Shown here: in pieces, positions 44,296 through 53,220 of the stretch
How positions within the stretch are numbered: the stretch's first letter is position 1
Layout of the letters: each line of letters opens with the position of its first letter
Source of the DNA: CAZPXH01 sp964591085
GTDB taxonomy: Bacteria > Spirochaetota > Spirochaetia > DSM-27196 > CAZPXH01
Assembly (NCBI GenBank): GCA_964591085.1
Contig: CAZPXH010000001.1
Location: 124,001-188,000, forward strand
Direction: 5' to 3'
DNA: 64,000 nt
The notes under the pieces: generated by a model
Seen by the model: the letters and a program-made list of their open reading frames with translations, nothing else
What the model was told of the DNA's origin: nothing
Database searches by the model: none
Translations under genes and position numbers: made by a program

Positions 44296-45840
44296 TCAGT
44301 CTGGATAGCGGTCGATGAGGTCCAGGATATCTGCGCGAAGGGAAACGAATCGGTCAACAAGGTGAGGGTCAAACGCCGTACCCGCGCGCTCACAGATGTA
44401 GGTGAAGGCTTCCTCCGGTGTCCAGGCCGGCTTGTACGCACGTTTGTGGGTGAGTGCGTCAAACACGTCGGCAATTCCGGTCATCCGTGCGCCTGGGTCA
44501 ATGGACTCTCCCATCAACCCGTCCGGATACCCCGCTCCATCCCAGCGCTCGTGGTGGGATCGGGCAATAATGGCCGCTTCCCGCATGAGTGGTTCCGTGC
44601 GCGCGGACAGCAGCCGATGCCCCTGGAGGGTGTGTGCTTTCATCTGCTCAAACTCGGTTTCCGTCAATTTGCCCGGCTTGTTCAGGATGTCATCCGGAAT
44701 GGCAATCTTTCCCACATCGTGCAGAGACGCTGCGAGGTTTAGGGTTTGACATTGCTGGGACGAAATACCTGCGTGTTCGGCGAGCATGCTCACGATGCTG
44801 CCAACCCGCCGCACGTGGTTGCCGGTCTCATGGGATCTACCTTCCACCAGCTCGCCGAGCAGCATGATCATCTCTTGCTGCTCCCGCTCCATCTGCAGGC
44901 TCAGGTTCAGGTTGTGCGCAGCAAGGGAGATGTTGTTTGCCGCGGCCCGGAGCATCGATTGATCCACCTCGGTCAGCGGATCCCGCGTGCAGACCGCGGC
45001 AATTACCTTTTGCTCGTTGCTTGCGTCCAGCAGAAGAATGACACCGTTGCTGCCAAAGGTGAGGCCCGGCCGGAGAATCCCTTCCTGGCAGTCTCCGATC
45101 ATCTGCTGAAGGATTTCCTGGCCGGTGATTCGCTGGAGACCGTGGAAGATTGCTCCGACCGAGTCCACCACCCGCCAGCTGCTGCCCGCGCTGAGAGCAG
45201 CCACTGCGCAGGATATCGCCAGACTCTTGCGCTCTCCCTGCATCAGTTCCAGCAGGTGACGGAGTACCTGCGCAGCAAAGTCTCTGGTGTTCCGCGCGCC
45301 CAGGTAGCCGCCCTGTCCCTGGACCACTCGCTCAAGTCCCCTGCGCTGCAGGTCTATGTCATGAACCTGGACGTAGCCCCTGAGCGCGCCGGTAATGACG
45401 GATAACAACTCGGTGTCGCTCAGCTCCATCTTGTCCCGGTAGTCGTTGATCTCGTAGCGGGTGATGGCGTCGTGCTCAGGAAGCAGCGCAGTCCGCTGGG
45501 TCCTCAGGACAATGCGAACCAGGCGATCTCGCAGCTCCTCCCGGATCCACCGCACAAGTTCCAGACCAGCGCGGAGATCGGATCCCATCGCCAGATCCAC
45601 CAGCGCTACGGCAATCCGCTCATGCGACTGAAACGCCGCCTTGGCTTCCGAAAGGCTCTGGGCGGAGATCATCTCCACCGGGTGCCGATCAAAGCGCATA
45701 TCCTCAAGCACGAATGCCGTCAGGGTATGGACGATGGGCTCGTCGTCGACCACCAGCACGCGGAAGGGAGCGGGGGCACTTCCTGGTCTCTCAGAGTCCA
45801 TACAGCCGGCAACTGTCGTCGGTGATTGTGTAGCGCTCAC
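44296..45840 (-). CDS. Response regulator with REC, DUF3369 and HD-GYP domains
   Basis: 514 aa. Receiver domain (~25-150: VLVVDDEPIVHT, phospho-Asp in ALVDLAMGSD), a GAF-like DUF3369 region (~165-315) and a C-terminal HD-GYP c-di-GMP phosphodiesterase (LAASLHDVGKIAIPDDILN, HHERWDGAGYPDGL). All metal-binding residues of HD-GYP appear present. It would oppose the nearby GGDEF protein. GTG start with TAGACT 8 nt upstream (45849-45854). Confidence 0.95.
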   Translation of the reverse strand: MSATQSPTTVAGCMDSERPGSAPAPFRVLVVDDEPIVHTLTAFVLEDMRFDRHPVEMISAQSLSEAKAAFQSHERIAVALVDLAMGSDLRAGLELVRWIREELRDRLVRIVLRTQRTALLPEHDAITRYEINDYRDKMELSDTELLSVITGALRGYVQVHDIDLQRRGLERVVQGQGGYLGARNTRDFAAQVLRHLLELMQGERKSLAISCAVAALSAGSSWRVVDSVGAIFHGLQRITGQEILQQMIGDCQEGILRPGLTFGSNGVILLLDASNEQKVIAAVCTRDPLTEVDQSMLRAAANNISLAAHNLNLSLQMEREQQEMIMLLGELVEGRSHETGNHVRRVGSIVSMLAEHAGISSQQCQTLNLAASLHDVGKIAIPDDILNKPGKLTETEFEQMKAHTLQGHRLLSARTEPLMREAAIIARSHHERWDGAGYPDGLMGESIDPGARMTGIADVFDALTHKRAYKPAWTPEEAFTYICERAGTAFDPHLVDRFVSLRADILDLIDRYPD

Positions 45841-45848
45841 GTGGAGTC

Positions 45849-45854
45849 AGTCTA
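45849..45854 (-). promoter_or_regulatory. Leaderless-type -10 box TAGACT for the REC-HD-GYP gene
   Basis: Eight nucleotides separate the box from the GTG at 45840 on the minus strand. Confidence 0.55.
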
Positions 45855-45920
45855 AGAAACCTGGAATTGAATTTCCTGCCTACGCAGCCGCCTTGGTCCC
45901 ACGTGAGACCGGAGCGGGAG

Positions 45921-45926
45921 TATTCT
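45921..45926 (+). promoter_or_regulatory. Leaderless-type -10 box TATTCT for the DUF3592-like gene
   Basis: Six nucleotides separate the box from the ATG at 45933. Confidence 0.55.
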
Positions 45927-45932
45927 TCACCA

Positions 45933-46454
45933 ATGCGACAACGACTGGTTCTGGCGTTCGCGCTCTTTGCACTTGGTGTGGTCCTGTTGCTATCCGGCCA
46001 GCGGGAGTCGGTCCGGCGGGAACGCTACCTGAGCGAAGGGTTCCCCGTCTCCGCTGAGGTAATCGGTGGTGAGGTGGTGCCTCCCTCCACGTCTGCAACC
46101 ATGCTCTCCGAGCGCGGAACCGAAGAGACGGTATCCCGGACACGCTACCTCCTTGCACTGAGGTGGGAGCAGAACGGCGGAGAGGCGAACGGGGTGGCAG
46201 AGCGGTACATCACCAGACAGGTGTTTGACTCGGTTTCCGTTGGGGACAGCGTGGAGGCGATTGTGGTACCGGAAAGCAGCAGCGGCGAAGCTCTTGTTCT
46301 GCTGGCTCGGACCATAGCAACCCTGCAGACCAGTCTGATTGCATCCCGGCTGCTCGGCCTCCTCTTTCTCTTCTTTGCCATCGCCTTGCCGTTCCTGCCC
46401 AGACCTGGCGGTGAAGCCGGCGGAGAACCCGGAGCCGACACGCGGAGGCATTGA
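45933..46454 (+). CDS. DUF3592-like membrane protein
   Basis: 173 aa. Two membrane helices (residues ~4-22 and ~135-158) flank an external beta-rich region with VSAEVIGGEVV and SVGDSVEAIVVPESSS, which fits DUF3592. TATTCT at 45921-45926 lies 6 nt before the ATG. It is followed after 59 nt by the second CoA-disulfide-reductase-like gene. Confidence 0.62.
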   Translation: MRQRLVLAFALFALGVVLLLSGQRESVRRERYLSEGFPVSAEVIGGEVVPPSTSATMLSERGTEETVSRTRYLLALRWEQNGGEANGVAERYITRQVFDSVSVGDSVEAIVVPESSSGEALVLLARTIATLQTSLIASRLLGLLFLFFAIALPFLPRPGGEAGGEPGADTRRH

Positions 46455-46513
46455 CCGCAAATCGTTCCCTCGGTATCGTATTCAAGTAGTCTAATATTCC
46501 AAGGGGACGATAA

Positions 46514-48541
46514 ATGAATCTGCTGATAATTGGTGGTGTCGCCGGTGGAGCTACTGCCGCGGCCCGGGCACGCCGCCTCAATCCGGACGCTCGCATAACT
46601 GTGCTTGAGACCGGTCCGGACGTGAGTTTTGCCAACTGCGGATTGCCGTATCACATCGGCGGAGAGATACGCTCTCGCTCCCGCCTGATCCTGCAGAGCC
46701 CGGAGAGCTTCCACGAACAGTACAACGTGCTGGTTCACACCAACACCGAGGCCACCGGTATTGACCGGGAAGCAAAGGTGGTTATGGCCCGCAACACGGA
46801 GACCGGCCAGACCAGCGAACACCCCTATGATGCACTGATCCTCGCGCAGGGTGGGAAACCGATTGTTCCGCCTATTTCCGGAGCAGATCGGGAGGGTGTC
46901 CATACGTTGTGGACCCTCTCTGACATGGATGTCATTCAGTCCTTTCTGGGTTCACGCAACCCGCGGCACGCGGTGGTGGTTGGTGGCGGGTTCATCGGGC
47001 TGGAAATGGCAGAGGCACTTGCGCTCCGCGGACTGTCCATTGCGGTGGTAGAGAAGGCACCCCAGGTGATGCCGCTCCTGGAGCGGGAAATCGCGGGCTC
47101 GCTACAGGCAGAGCTGGAGTCCCGGGGAGTGGCGGTACACGCTGATGCAGCGGTATCCGCAATTGGCCCGGACAGCGTGCAGACTGACCGCGGAGCCGTG
47201 ATCCCTGCCGAGCTCGTGATTCTCTCCGTTGGTGTGCGGCCTACTTTGTCGCTTGCCCGGGAAGCAGGCCTGGAGATCGGTGCCTCGGGCGGTTTGCTCG
47301 TGAATGACCGGCTGCAGACCAGTGATCCTCACATCTACGCCGCCGGAGACATGCTGGAAATTGAGCACCGGGTGAGCCACCAGAAGGTCCGGATTCCGCT
47401 TGCCGGTCCCGCAAATCGGCAGGGCCGCATTGCCGCAAGCAACGCCCTGGGCAAGGATCTCCGGTACCGAGGCGGAATCGGAACAAGCATTGTGCGTGTT
47501 TTTGATGCGGTTGCGGGTTCCACCGGTCTGAGTCTGACGTCCGCCCGCAATGCTGGAATCCCCGCTGATGCGGTCACTATCCACAAGGACCAGCACGTCA
47601 GCTACTTCCCCGGTGCCCAGCCGGTGACGGTCCACCTGGTCTACCACCGGGACACGGGGGAGGTGCTGGGGGCGCAGGTGGCTGGTGGCGACGGAGCTGA
47701 CAAGCGCCTGGACGTGCTTGCAACGGCAGCAACGGCCGGTATGACAGTCTCCGAGCTGGCAGAGCTGGACCTCGCCTACGCTCCTCCCTTTGGCAGTGCA
47801 AACGACCCTGTGAACATGGCCGGCTTTGTTGCGGAAAACCGAATGAGTGGGTTCAGCCCGGCCCTGACTGCCTCGGAGCTGGACGGGTGGTTTGCCGACC
47901 AGCGGAGTTCCGGGCAGAAGCCGGTGCTGGTTGACGTCCGGGATCCGCTTGCGGCGGAGCGGGACGGAATCCGCGGCGCGCTCAACGTTCCCGTACCATT
48001 TGTGGAAACTCTGAGAGGAGAGGTGGAACCAAGTAGCCCGGTTCTTGTGTACAGCGACGATGGCAAGGACGGTCATCGCGCGCTGCGTACGCTGAAAGGA
48101 ATGGGCTTTGCGTCCGTGGTGAACCTGTCCGGTGGGTTCACAAGTGTTGAGCGTGCGGCGCGGGTTCGACCCTTTGCCGAGTTCGGAGTTGTGCTTCAGG
48201 AGCTGGAGCGGAAGCAGGCGCGGGCTGGTTCTGACCCCAGTCCAGCGGACGGCGAGGCAGAGAATGAGCTTCCCGCCCCGCAGCAGTCCGGGCCTCTCCT
48301 GGTGGACGTCCGGACTCCGGAGGAGTTCTCCATGGGCGCAGTGGAAGGGGCTATCAACCTTCCACTGGACGATCTGTTCTACGACACGCCAGACCTGGGA
48401 CCGGGCGACCGGGAGATTGTGGTCTACTGCGCATCAGGCGCAAGAAGCGCTTACGCGGAAAGAATGCTCCGTGACAAAGGCTACAGCAATGTCCGCAACG
48501 GTGGCAGCCTGATGGAGATGATGATGAGCTTGCGAGGCTGA
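46514..48541 (+). CDS. CoA-disulfide-reductase-like protein with two rhodanese domains
   Basis: 675 aa. Residues 1-450 match the FAD disulfide reductase of the other fusion, with redox Cys42 in FANCGLPYHIGG and VGGGFIGLEMAEAL. The first rhodanese domain (~455-560) lacks the active Cys (VLVYSDDGKDGHRAL), while the second (~590-675) keeps it (VVYCASGARSAYAERM). A flexible acidic linker lies between. It probably reduces CoA persulfide/disulfide and hands sulfur to the active rhodanese. AAGGGG provides a ribosome-binding site. Confidence 0.92.
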   Translation: MNLLIIGGVAGGATAAARARRLNPDARITVLETGPDVSFANCGLPYHIGGEIRSRSRLILQSPESFHEQYNVLVHTNTEATGIDREAKVVMARNTETGQTSEHPYDALILAQGGKPIVPPISGADREGVHTLWTLSDMDVIQSFLGSRNPRHAVVVGGGFIGLEMAEALALRGLSIAVVEKAPQVMPLLEREIAGSLQAELESRGVAVHADAAVSAIGPDSVQTDRGAVIPAELVILSVGVRPTLSLAREAGLEIGASGGLLVNDRLQTSDPHIYAAGDMLEIEHRVSHQKVRIPLAGPANRQGRIAASNALGKDLRYRGGIGTSIVRVFDAVAGSTGLSLTSARNAGIPADAVTIHKDQHVSYFPGAQPVTVHLVYHRDTGEVLGAQVAGGDGADKRLDVLATAATAGMTVSELAELDLAYAPPFGSANDPVNMAGFVAENRMSGFSPALTASELDGWFADQRSSGQKPVLVDVRDPLAAERDGIRGALNVPVPFVETLRGEVEPSSPVLVYSDDGKDGHRALRTLKGMGFASVVNLSGGFTSVERAARVRPFAEFGVVLQELERKQARAGSDPSPADGEAENELPAPQQSGPLLVDVRTPEEFSMGAVEGAINLPLDDLFYDTPDLGPGDREIVVYCASGARSAYAERMLRDKGYSNVRNGGSLMEMMMSLRG

Positions 48542-48616
48542 GGATCTGCCCTGCGGAATTGCCGCTGGGCGCAGCCATCGGCATCCTTGGTCCCATGAGC
48601 AGGCACAACGGAGAAG

Positions 48617-48919
48617 GTGGGCCCGGGACGCTACCAGCTGATCCGGGACGAGCACTTCTGCGCGAGGCGGCTGTACCGTACGGTCCGCCGCTTTGGGAGG
48701 TGTTATGGGCTTCCGTGCAGCAGGCCGGAACCACCCCGCTACCGGGTCTCACGCACCGTGAACGGAAACAAGATTGAAGCGGTTGCAGTGCCTGGAGATT
48801 GTCCTCGCTGGGCGGATACCCTTGCCGGACTCCGGGCTCACGGATGTGCAGACGCGGCAGAGCGGGACGGGCTGCCGGAGGACTGGCCGCGGCCCGACCC
48901 TGCCTCCGGCCAGGACTGA
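48617..48919 (+). CDS. Hypothetical protein, weakly supported
   Basis: 100 aa from a GTG close behind GGAGAAG. It begins RYQLIRDEHF, identical at nucleotide level over 21 bp to part of the DUF1353-like gene 700 bp downstream, then becomes Arg/Cys-rich and ends with DCPRWADTLAGLRAHGC. It may be a small gene carrying a copied fragment. No family is recognised. Confidence 0.38.
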   Translation: MGPGRYQLIRDEHFCARRLYRTVRRFGRCYGLPCSRPEPPRYRVSRTVNGNKIEAVAVPGDCPRWADTLAGLRAHGCADAAERDGLPEDWPRPDPASGQD

Positions 48920-49058
48920 CTAAGCGTACAAACGCGGACGACCCTACCGGATGCCCGGTGTGCTCTGGCGCTCGGGGAAATCGCCACCGCGGGATGCCAC
49001 CCGCCATCCCAGCTCACACCACTCGACGAGCGCGGTTCCTGGGCGCACCATTGGCCTC

Positions 49059-49613
49059 ATGGATGATATGGTCCGGGTTGGGAGCGAGTTTCAGTATCGC
49101 GATGTACGCAGCTACAAGTTCCAGCTCTTTGATGATCTCACCTGTGAGACGGGGATCACTATTCACGGTACATCCGTGCAAAGCGCCTCCGAGCCGGGGT
49201 CGGACGGACGCCCTTTCGTGACCATGGATGCCGGGGGCACCCTGCTCATTCACGCCTGGTACAGCTGGGACGGACCGTCCTTCATTCCCGGCCATGCCCG
49301 CCGGATGATCCGTGGGTCCCTGGTACATGACGCTCTGTACCAGCTGATCCGGGACGAGTGTTTTCCCGTTGAGAGTCGTATTCGCTGGACCGTTGCCCGG
49401 GAGGCTGACGTCCTGATGCGCCGGCTCTTCATTGCGGATGGAACTCCCGTAATCCTCGCCTGGTTCTTCTTCGCGGTAATCAGGCTCTTTGGCCGGCACT
49501 TTGAAGAGCCCGGATCCAAGCCTTCACCTCCCTGCTTGCAGTTCTGCCGAATCGCTGACAGGAGCCGAATAACCAAGGATGCCCGGGGCTGCAAGAAAAA
49601 CCAGGCCGGGTAG
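49059..49613 (+). CDS. DUF1353-like protein
   Basis: 184 aa. WYSWDGPSFIPGHARRMIRG, SLVHDALYQLIRDECFP, ADVLMRRLF and AVIRLFGRHF match the DUF1353 pattern, a family common in phages and of unknown function. Start is the ATG at 49059 (next in frame is 49068). The last 90 nt overlap the convergent membrane-protein gene, so the C-terminal tail after RHFEEP may be non-essential. Confidence 0.68.
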   Translation: MDDMVRVGSEFQYRDVRSYKFQLFDDLTCETGITIHGTSVQSASEPGSDGRPFVTMDAGGTLLIHAWYSWDGPSFIPGHARRMIRGSLVHDALYQLIRDECFPVESRIRWTVAREADVLMRRLFIADGTPVILAWFFFAVIRLFGRHFEEPGSKPSPPCLQFCRIADRSRITKDARGCKKNQAG

Positions 49614-49970
49614 CCCGGCTACGAGGGGGTCAATGGAAGGTTCAATCACACCGGCAAGTTGAAGTACTGCCGGAAGAAGGTGCGCCAGCCCGATCACAAC
49701 GGATACCGCGGATGGTATCGGCCGCCTCAGCCAGAGACCCTGAATCAGCCGTCCGTAGGGCAACGATACCAGCGGGATGAAGGCGAGAATGGGGAGAGCC
49801 GGCCAATAGCGGTCACTCATCAGGATTGCCTGCCAGGCGGCAAACAGCAGCGCCAGCACCCAGAGCAGGAGGATCCCGCACAGTCCTCCAAGGACCAGAT
49901 CCGCCCTTCGAGATAGCCGGCGATAGCGCGCCGGAGTCTCTGCCTGCCTTCTGACCGATTCCCGCTTCAC
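49524..49970 (-). CDS. Small multi-pass membrane protein
   Basis: 148 aa with about four hydrophobic segments (LVLGGLCGILLLWVLALLFA, LPILAFIPLVSLP, AVSVVIGLAHLLPAVLQLAG, GLPGLVFLAAPGILGYS). Family not recognised. The GTG at 49970 overlaps the hydrolase stop by 4 nt (GTGA), which fixes the start and shows an operon. Confidence 0.68.
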   Translation of the reverse strand: MKRESVRRQAETPARYRRLSRRADLVLGGLCGILLLWVLALLFAAWQAILMSDRYWPALPILAFIPLVSLPYGRLIQGLWLRRPIPSAVSVVIGLAHLLPAVLQLAGVIEPSIDPLVAGLPGLVFLAAPGILGYSAPVSDSAELQAGR

Positions 49971-50821
49971 AACAGGCCCCCGGCGGCCATTGCGCCCCTG
50001 AGGAGCGGCGCGAGCGTTGCTCCACCCTGGTAGATCAGCCCGTGACCACCGCTGTAGAAGTGCAGGGTCCCTTGTGGCGCGGTGGCAGCGTGCAGTGCTG
50101 CACCGGAGATACCCACCACCGTGTCCTCCGGGTCGTGGAGGGCCACCACCGGAACGGGCGTGGCGCGCAGTCTGCGTTCGGCCTGCCGTGTATCGCCCCC
50201 GAGGAAGTGCGCCCAGAACGCTTGCCTCTGCCCAAACGGAAACCAGGACCCAACAAGGGCGCCCGGGTAGCCGAGGACCAGGGGTCCTGCAGCCAGGGTA
50301 CGAAGCGTTTCTGTGTACCAGGAACCGGTGTGGAGGCCATCCGGAACGCCGACACCAGCAAGCAGCACAAGGCCCGAAACCAGCTCCGGGTACTCCGCGC
50401 CGAGCGCGATGGCCACGCCGCCGCCCCAACTGAAGCCGAGTACCACGGGCTTCGGATCGGCCAGGCCCATGGCGAAGATGGCTTCTGCAAGCGCATCAGC
50501 AGACGCAGCGTAGCCCCAGTGACCAGGAACCGGTGGCGATTCCCCGAATCCTGGCATTTCCACCTCGTAGACGGTGAACTCATCGCATAGCTCGGGTGAG
50601 AGCGTGGCAAAGTCTGCTTGGCTGCCAGGACTTCCGTGTATGGCAATCAGCGGAGTCGGCCCGCCTTCGTGAATCCTGCAGGCCAGCGGCCCACATGCGC
50701 CTTCTGCGGGACGTGTAGCGACCGCAGGAGTAATTGCAGAAATCAACAGCTGGCCCGCGGCTGCAAGCATCAGAACTCCGCCGACAACAGTCAGTGCGGC
50801 AAACACCCGGTTTCGTTTCAC
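49967..50821 (-). CDS. Alpha/beta hydrolase with N-terminal membrane anchor
   Basis: 284 aa. A hydrophobic N-terminal helix precedes the fold: LIAIHGSPGSQADF (oxyanion), GFSWGGGVAIALG (Ser nucleophile), LHDPEDTVVG (acid) and YSGGHGLIYQ (His). Substrate unknown. I prefer the GTG at 50821, with TACGGT 8 nt upstream (50830-50835), over the GTG at 50854, which would leave only 11 nt to the divergent deoC start. Confidence 0.82.
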   Translation of the reverse strand: MKRNRVFAALTVVGGVLMLAAAGQLLISAITPAVATRPAEGACGPLACRIHEGGPTPLIAIHGSPGSQADFATLSPELCDEFTVYEVEMPGFGESPPVPGHWGYAASADALAEAIFAMGLADPKPVVLGFSWGGGVAIALGAEYPELVSGLVLLAGVGVPDGLHTGSWYTETLRTLAAGPLVLGYPGALVGSWFPFGQRQAFWAHFLGGDTRQAERRLRATPVPVVALHDPEDTVVGISGAALHAATAPQGTLHFYSGGHGLIYQGGATLAPLLRGAMAAGGLL

Positions 50822-50865
50822 TGGCTTAGACCGTACTCCGGACTGGAGGTACACTGCACCCCAGA

Positions 50866-51558
50866 ATGGGTGAAGCAGAACAGAAGATTCAGATCAGCCG
50901 CTACCTGGACCACGCGGTTCTGAAGCCGGAAATGAGCCAGGAGGAAGTGCGCGCCGCAATTGAGCTTGGAATCCGGCACCGGGTCTACACCGTATGCGTG
51001 AAGCCACCGGATATCGCGCTCGCCGTTCAGCTGTGCCGGGGAACCGAGACCTCGGTTTCCTGCGTGCTGGCCTTTCCGCACGGACAGGCACTCCCGGACA
51101 TCAAGACCGCGGAGGCTGAACGCTATCAGGAACTCGGCACGAGCGAGATTGACATGGTGGTGAACTACGGACTGATTCGGTCCGCTGACTGGATGGGCCT
51201 CCGGGCTGACATTGAGGCGGTGACCCGCGTTGCTCGGGTCCCGGTGAAGACCATTCTGGAAACCTCCCAGCTCACACCAGAGGAGATTTCGGAAGCTACC
51301 CGGGTTGCTGCCGACGCCGGTGCCACGTTTGTGAAGACATCAACCGGTTTCACCGGAGAGGGAGCGACACCGGAAGCAGTGAAGACGATGCTGGACGCGG
51401 CAGCCGGCCGCGTGCGGGTCAAGGCATCCGGAGGAATCCGGGACTATCAGACTGCCGTGATGTATGTGGAGATGGGGTGCAGCCGGATCGGGAACGGCTA
51501 CTCTTCAACGGAGGCAATTGTGTCCGGCGGAACGGCCGTTGGTATCGATACCTACTGA
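50866..51558 (+). CDS. deoC: Deoxyribose-phosphate aldolase
   Basis: 230 aa. The Schiff-base lysine is in ATFVKTSTGF (Lys157), the proton-relay lysine in VRVKASGGIR (Lys186) and the Asp in EIDMVVNYG. It splits 2-deoxyribose-5-phosphate into glyceraldehyde-3-phosphate and acetaldehyde in deoxynucleoside breakdown. TACACT (50850-50855) lies 10 nt before the ATG. It overlaps the convergent ROK gene by 7 nt. Confidence 0.95.
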   Translation: MGEAEQKIQISRYLDHAVLKPEMSQEEVRAAIELGIRHRVYTVCVKPPDIALAVQLCRGTETSVSCVLAFPHGQALPDIKTAEAERYQELGTSEIDMVVNYGLIRSADWMGLRADIEAVTRVARVPVKTILETSQLTPEEISEATRVAADAGATFVKTSTGFTGEGATPEAVKTMLDAAAGRVRVKASGGIRDYQTAVMYVEMGCSRIGNGYSSTEAIVSGGTAVGIDTY

Positions 51559-52565
51559 GACCGGTGCCGGGCGTAGGCTGCCGCCCCGTAGGCGGCGCTG
51601 TCGGGCAGGGGATCAATGGACCATTCCACGCGGAGCGAGCGCAGGTGGGAGAAGCTGGTGCTCAGCTCTTCCCGGATCCAACCGAGGCCTTCGTCCAGAA
51701 AGCGGGTCCAAGCTTCCGTGCTCGCTCCGGCTTCGCGCTCCTGCGCTCCGCCGGACAACACAACCAGATCACAGCCCAGCACATTGGCTACGGAGCGCGC
51801 CGCTCGTCCAATATGCATGAAGTACTCGTGCCAGATGGCGTGCACTGTTTGGTGGACGGTTTCCGCCTGGCCCAGCCTGCGTAGACGTTTAGCTACGTCC
51901 AGCGGGTCACCACGGAGATCCGGAAGGTCTGTGTTCTCGGGAACGCGGTGGCGAACCAGATTTGCGAGGCCAGTCAGGGATGCTCGCGTCTCGGCACATC
52001 CCATCGCTCCGCACCCACATCTGTCCATGTCCGGGCCGGTGTCCGTGATCACGTGGCCAAGCTCGGCAACCACGCCTGGAGCGGATAACAGTTCTCCACG
52101 GAGAATCACCGAACCCCCGAGACCGGTTCCGGTGATGAACTGCGCCATGGCCTCTGACGCTGAGTTTTTCTCAATCCGGAGGGTGTACTCCCGGTAGGCG
52201 GCCGCATCGCCGTCATTCATCAGGATAACCGGAAGCTCGGTTGCCTTGGTGATCGCGGAGCGCACGTTGAGGTCCACCCAGCTCGGGTGGATGTTTGTTG
52301 CGTAGATACAGCTCCCATCTTCGGTCACCGGCGTGGGCATGGACGCGCCGATTCCAGCTATGTCGCTCTTCTGAAGCCCATGCTCAGCCAGGATCTCGCC
52401 GACTCCCTCCGCAATCACCGCCATGGTGGAGCTCGGACCTGTCTTTGCTCGCGAGGCATAATCCCGGCGCTCGCCCAGCGGCTTGTTATCCGGCCCCAGG
52501 AGCCCGAGCTTTACCGTGCTCGCGCCGATATCGATCCCCAACCAGGTTGGTTCTGCCATCGTCAT
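51552..52565 (-). CDS. ROK-family sugar kinase
   Basis: 337 aa. ATP loop GIDIGASTVKLGLLG, catalytic Asp in LMNDGDAAAYRE, GTGLGGSVILRG and the zinc-binding ROK signature CGCGAMGCAET, then the His in AELGHVITD. It is a kinase-type ROK protein without a DNA-binding domain; glucose or a related sugar is the likely substrate. Its ATG overlaps the CBS-ACT stop by 4 nt (ATGA). Confidence 0.93.
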   Translation of the reverse strand: MTMAEPTWLGIDIGASTVKLGLLGPDNKPLGERRDYASRAKTGPSSTMAVIAEGVGEILAEHGLQKSDIAGIGASMPTPVTEDGSCIYATNIHPSWVDLNVRSAITKATELPVILMNDGDAAAYREYTLRIEKNSASEAMAQFITGTGLGGSVILRGELLSAPGVVAELGHVITDTGPDMDRCGCGAMGCAETRASLTGLANLVRHRVPENTDLPDLRGDPLDVAKRLRRLGQAETVHQTVHAIWHEYFMHIGRAARSVANVLGCDLVVLSGGAQEREAGASTEAWTRFLDEGLGWIREELSTSFSHLRSLRVEWSIDPLPDSAAYGAAAYARHRSQ

Positions 52566-53206
52566 GCCTCACGGATGTCAAGGATCCGTGTGACCCACGG
52601 TTCCAATGCGCTACGGAGCACCGCTTCGTCAGCACGCTCCACCTTGATCGTCAGGATCCGATTGGTCTGATCCGTCCCCGGCCATGTACCCAGGCTAATG
52701 ATCCCGATCTGCTTTTCGGCCAGCGCTGACGAGAGGTGCGCAAGCTCACCGGTTTCCTCCGGAACCTCAGCGGTAATCCGGACTCCCTTCTGCCGGGTGC
52801 CGAAGAGTTCTATAAGGCAGTGGAAGATGTCACTCTCGGTCACAATTCCCACCAGCCGCTCGCCGTCCATCACCGGCAGACCGCCGATGTCGTTGTCGGC
52901 AAGGACTCGAGCCGCATCTTCCACCAGGCTGTCCGGGGAAATGGTGATCACCGGCGTGCTCATGATTTCAGAGACTTTCAGCCAGGAAAGCAGTGCCCCG
53001 ATCTCGTACACATTGAGCGTGGTTGCCGGAGACGGAGAGGCGTAGATGAGATCCTTCTCAGACACAATCCCAACAAGGCTCTGCGATCTACCCACCACCG
53101 GAATCCGGTGGAAGTGCTGTTTGCGCATCAATGCCTGCGCGTCAGCCACCGGCGTGTCCGGTGAAACCGTCACGGGACTGCGTGTCATGATCTGTTGAAC
53201 AATCAT
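52562..53206 (-). CDS. Tandem CBS - ACT domain protein (AcuB-like)
   Basis: 214 aa. Two CBS motifs (MTRSPVTVSPDTPVADAQ and MSTPVITISPDSLVEDAARV, each ending in LVGIVSEKDL or LVGIVTESDI) bind adenine nucleotides. The C-terminal ~70 residues (VRITAEVPEETGELAHLSSA) are an ACT domain, usually an amino-acid sensor. This arrangement resembles AcuB. TATAGT (53215-53220, complementary strand) lies 8 nt before the ATG. It is coupled to the ROK gene and lies next to the liv operon. Confidence 0.9.
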   Translation of the reverse strand: MIVQQIMTRSPVTVSPDTPVADAQALMRKQHFHRIPVVGRSQSLVGIVSEKDLIYASPSPATTLNVYEIGALLSWLKVSEIMSTPVITISPDSLVEDAARVLADNDIGGLPVMDGERLVGIVTESDIFHCLIELFGTRQKGVRITAEVPEETGELAHLSSALAEKQIGIISLGTWPGTDQTNRILTIKVERADEAVLRSALEPWVTRILDIREA

Positions 53207-53214
53207 CGTCTTCC

Positions 53215-53220
53215 ACTATA
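53215..53220 (-). promoter_or_regulatory. Leaderless-type -10 box TATAGT for the CBS-ACT gene
   Basis: Eight nucleotides separate the box from the ATG at 53206 on the minus strand. Confidence 0.58.
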
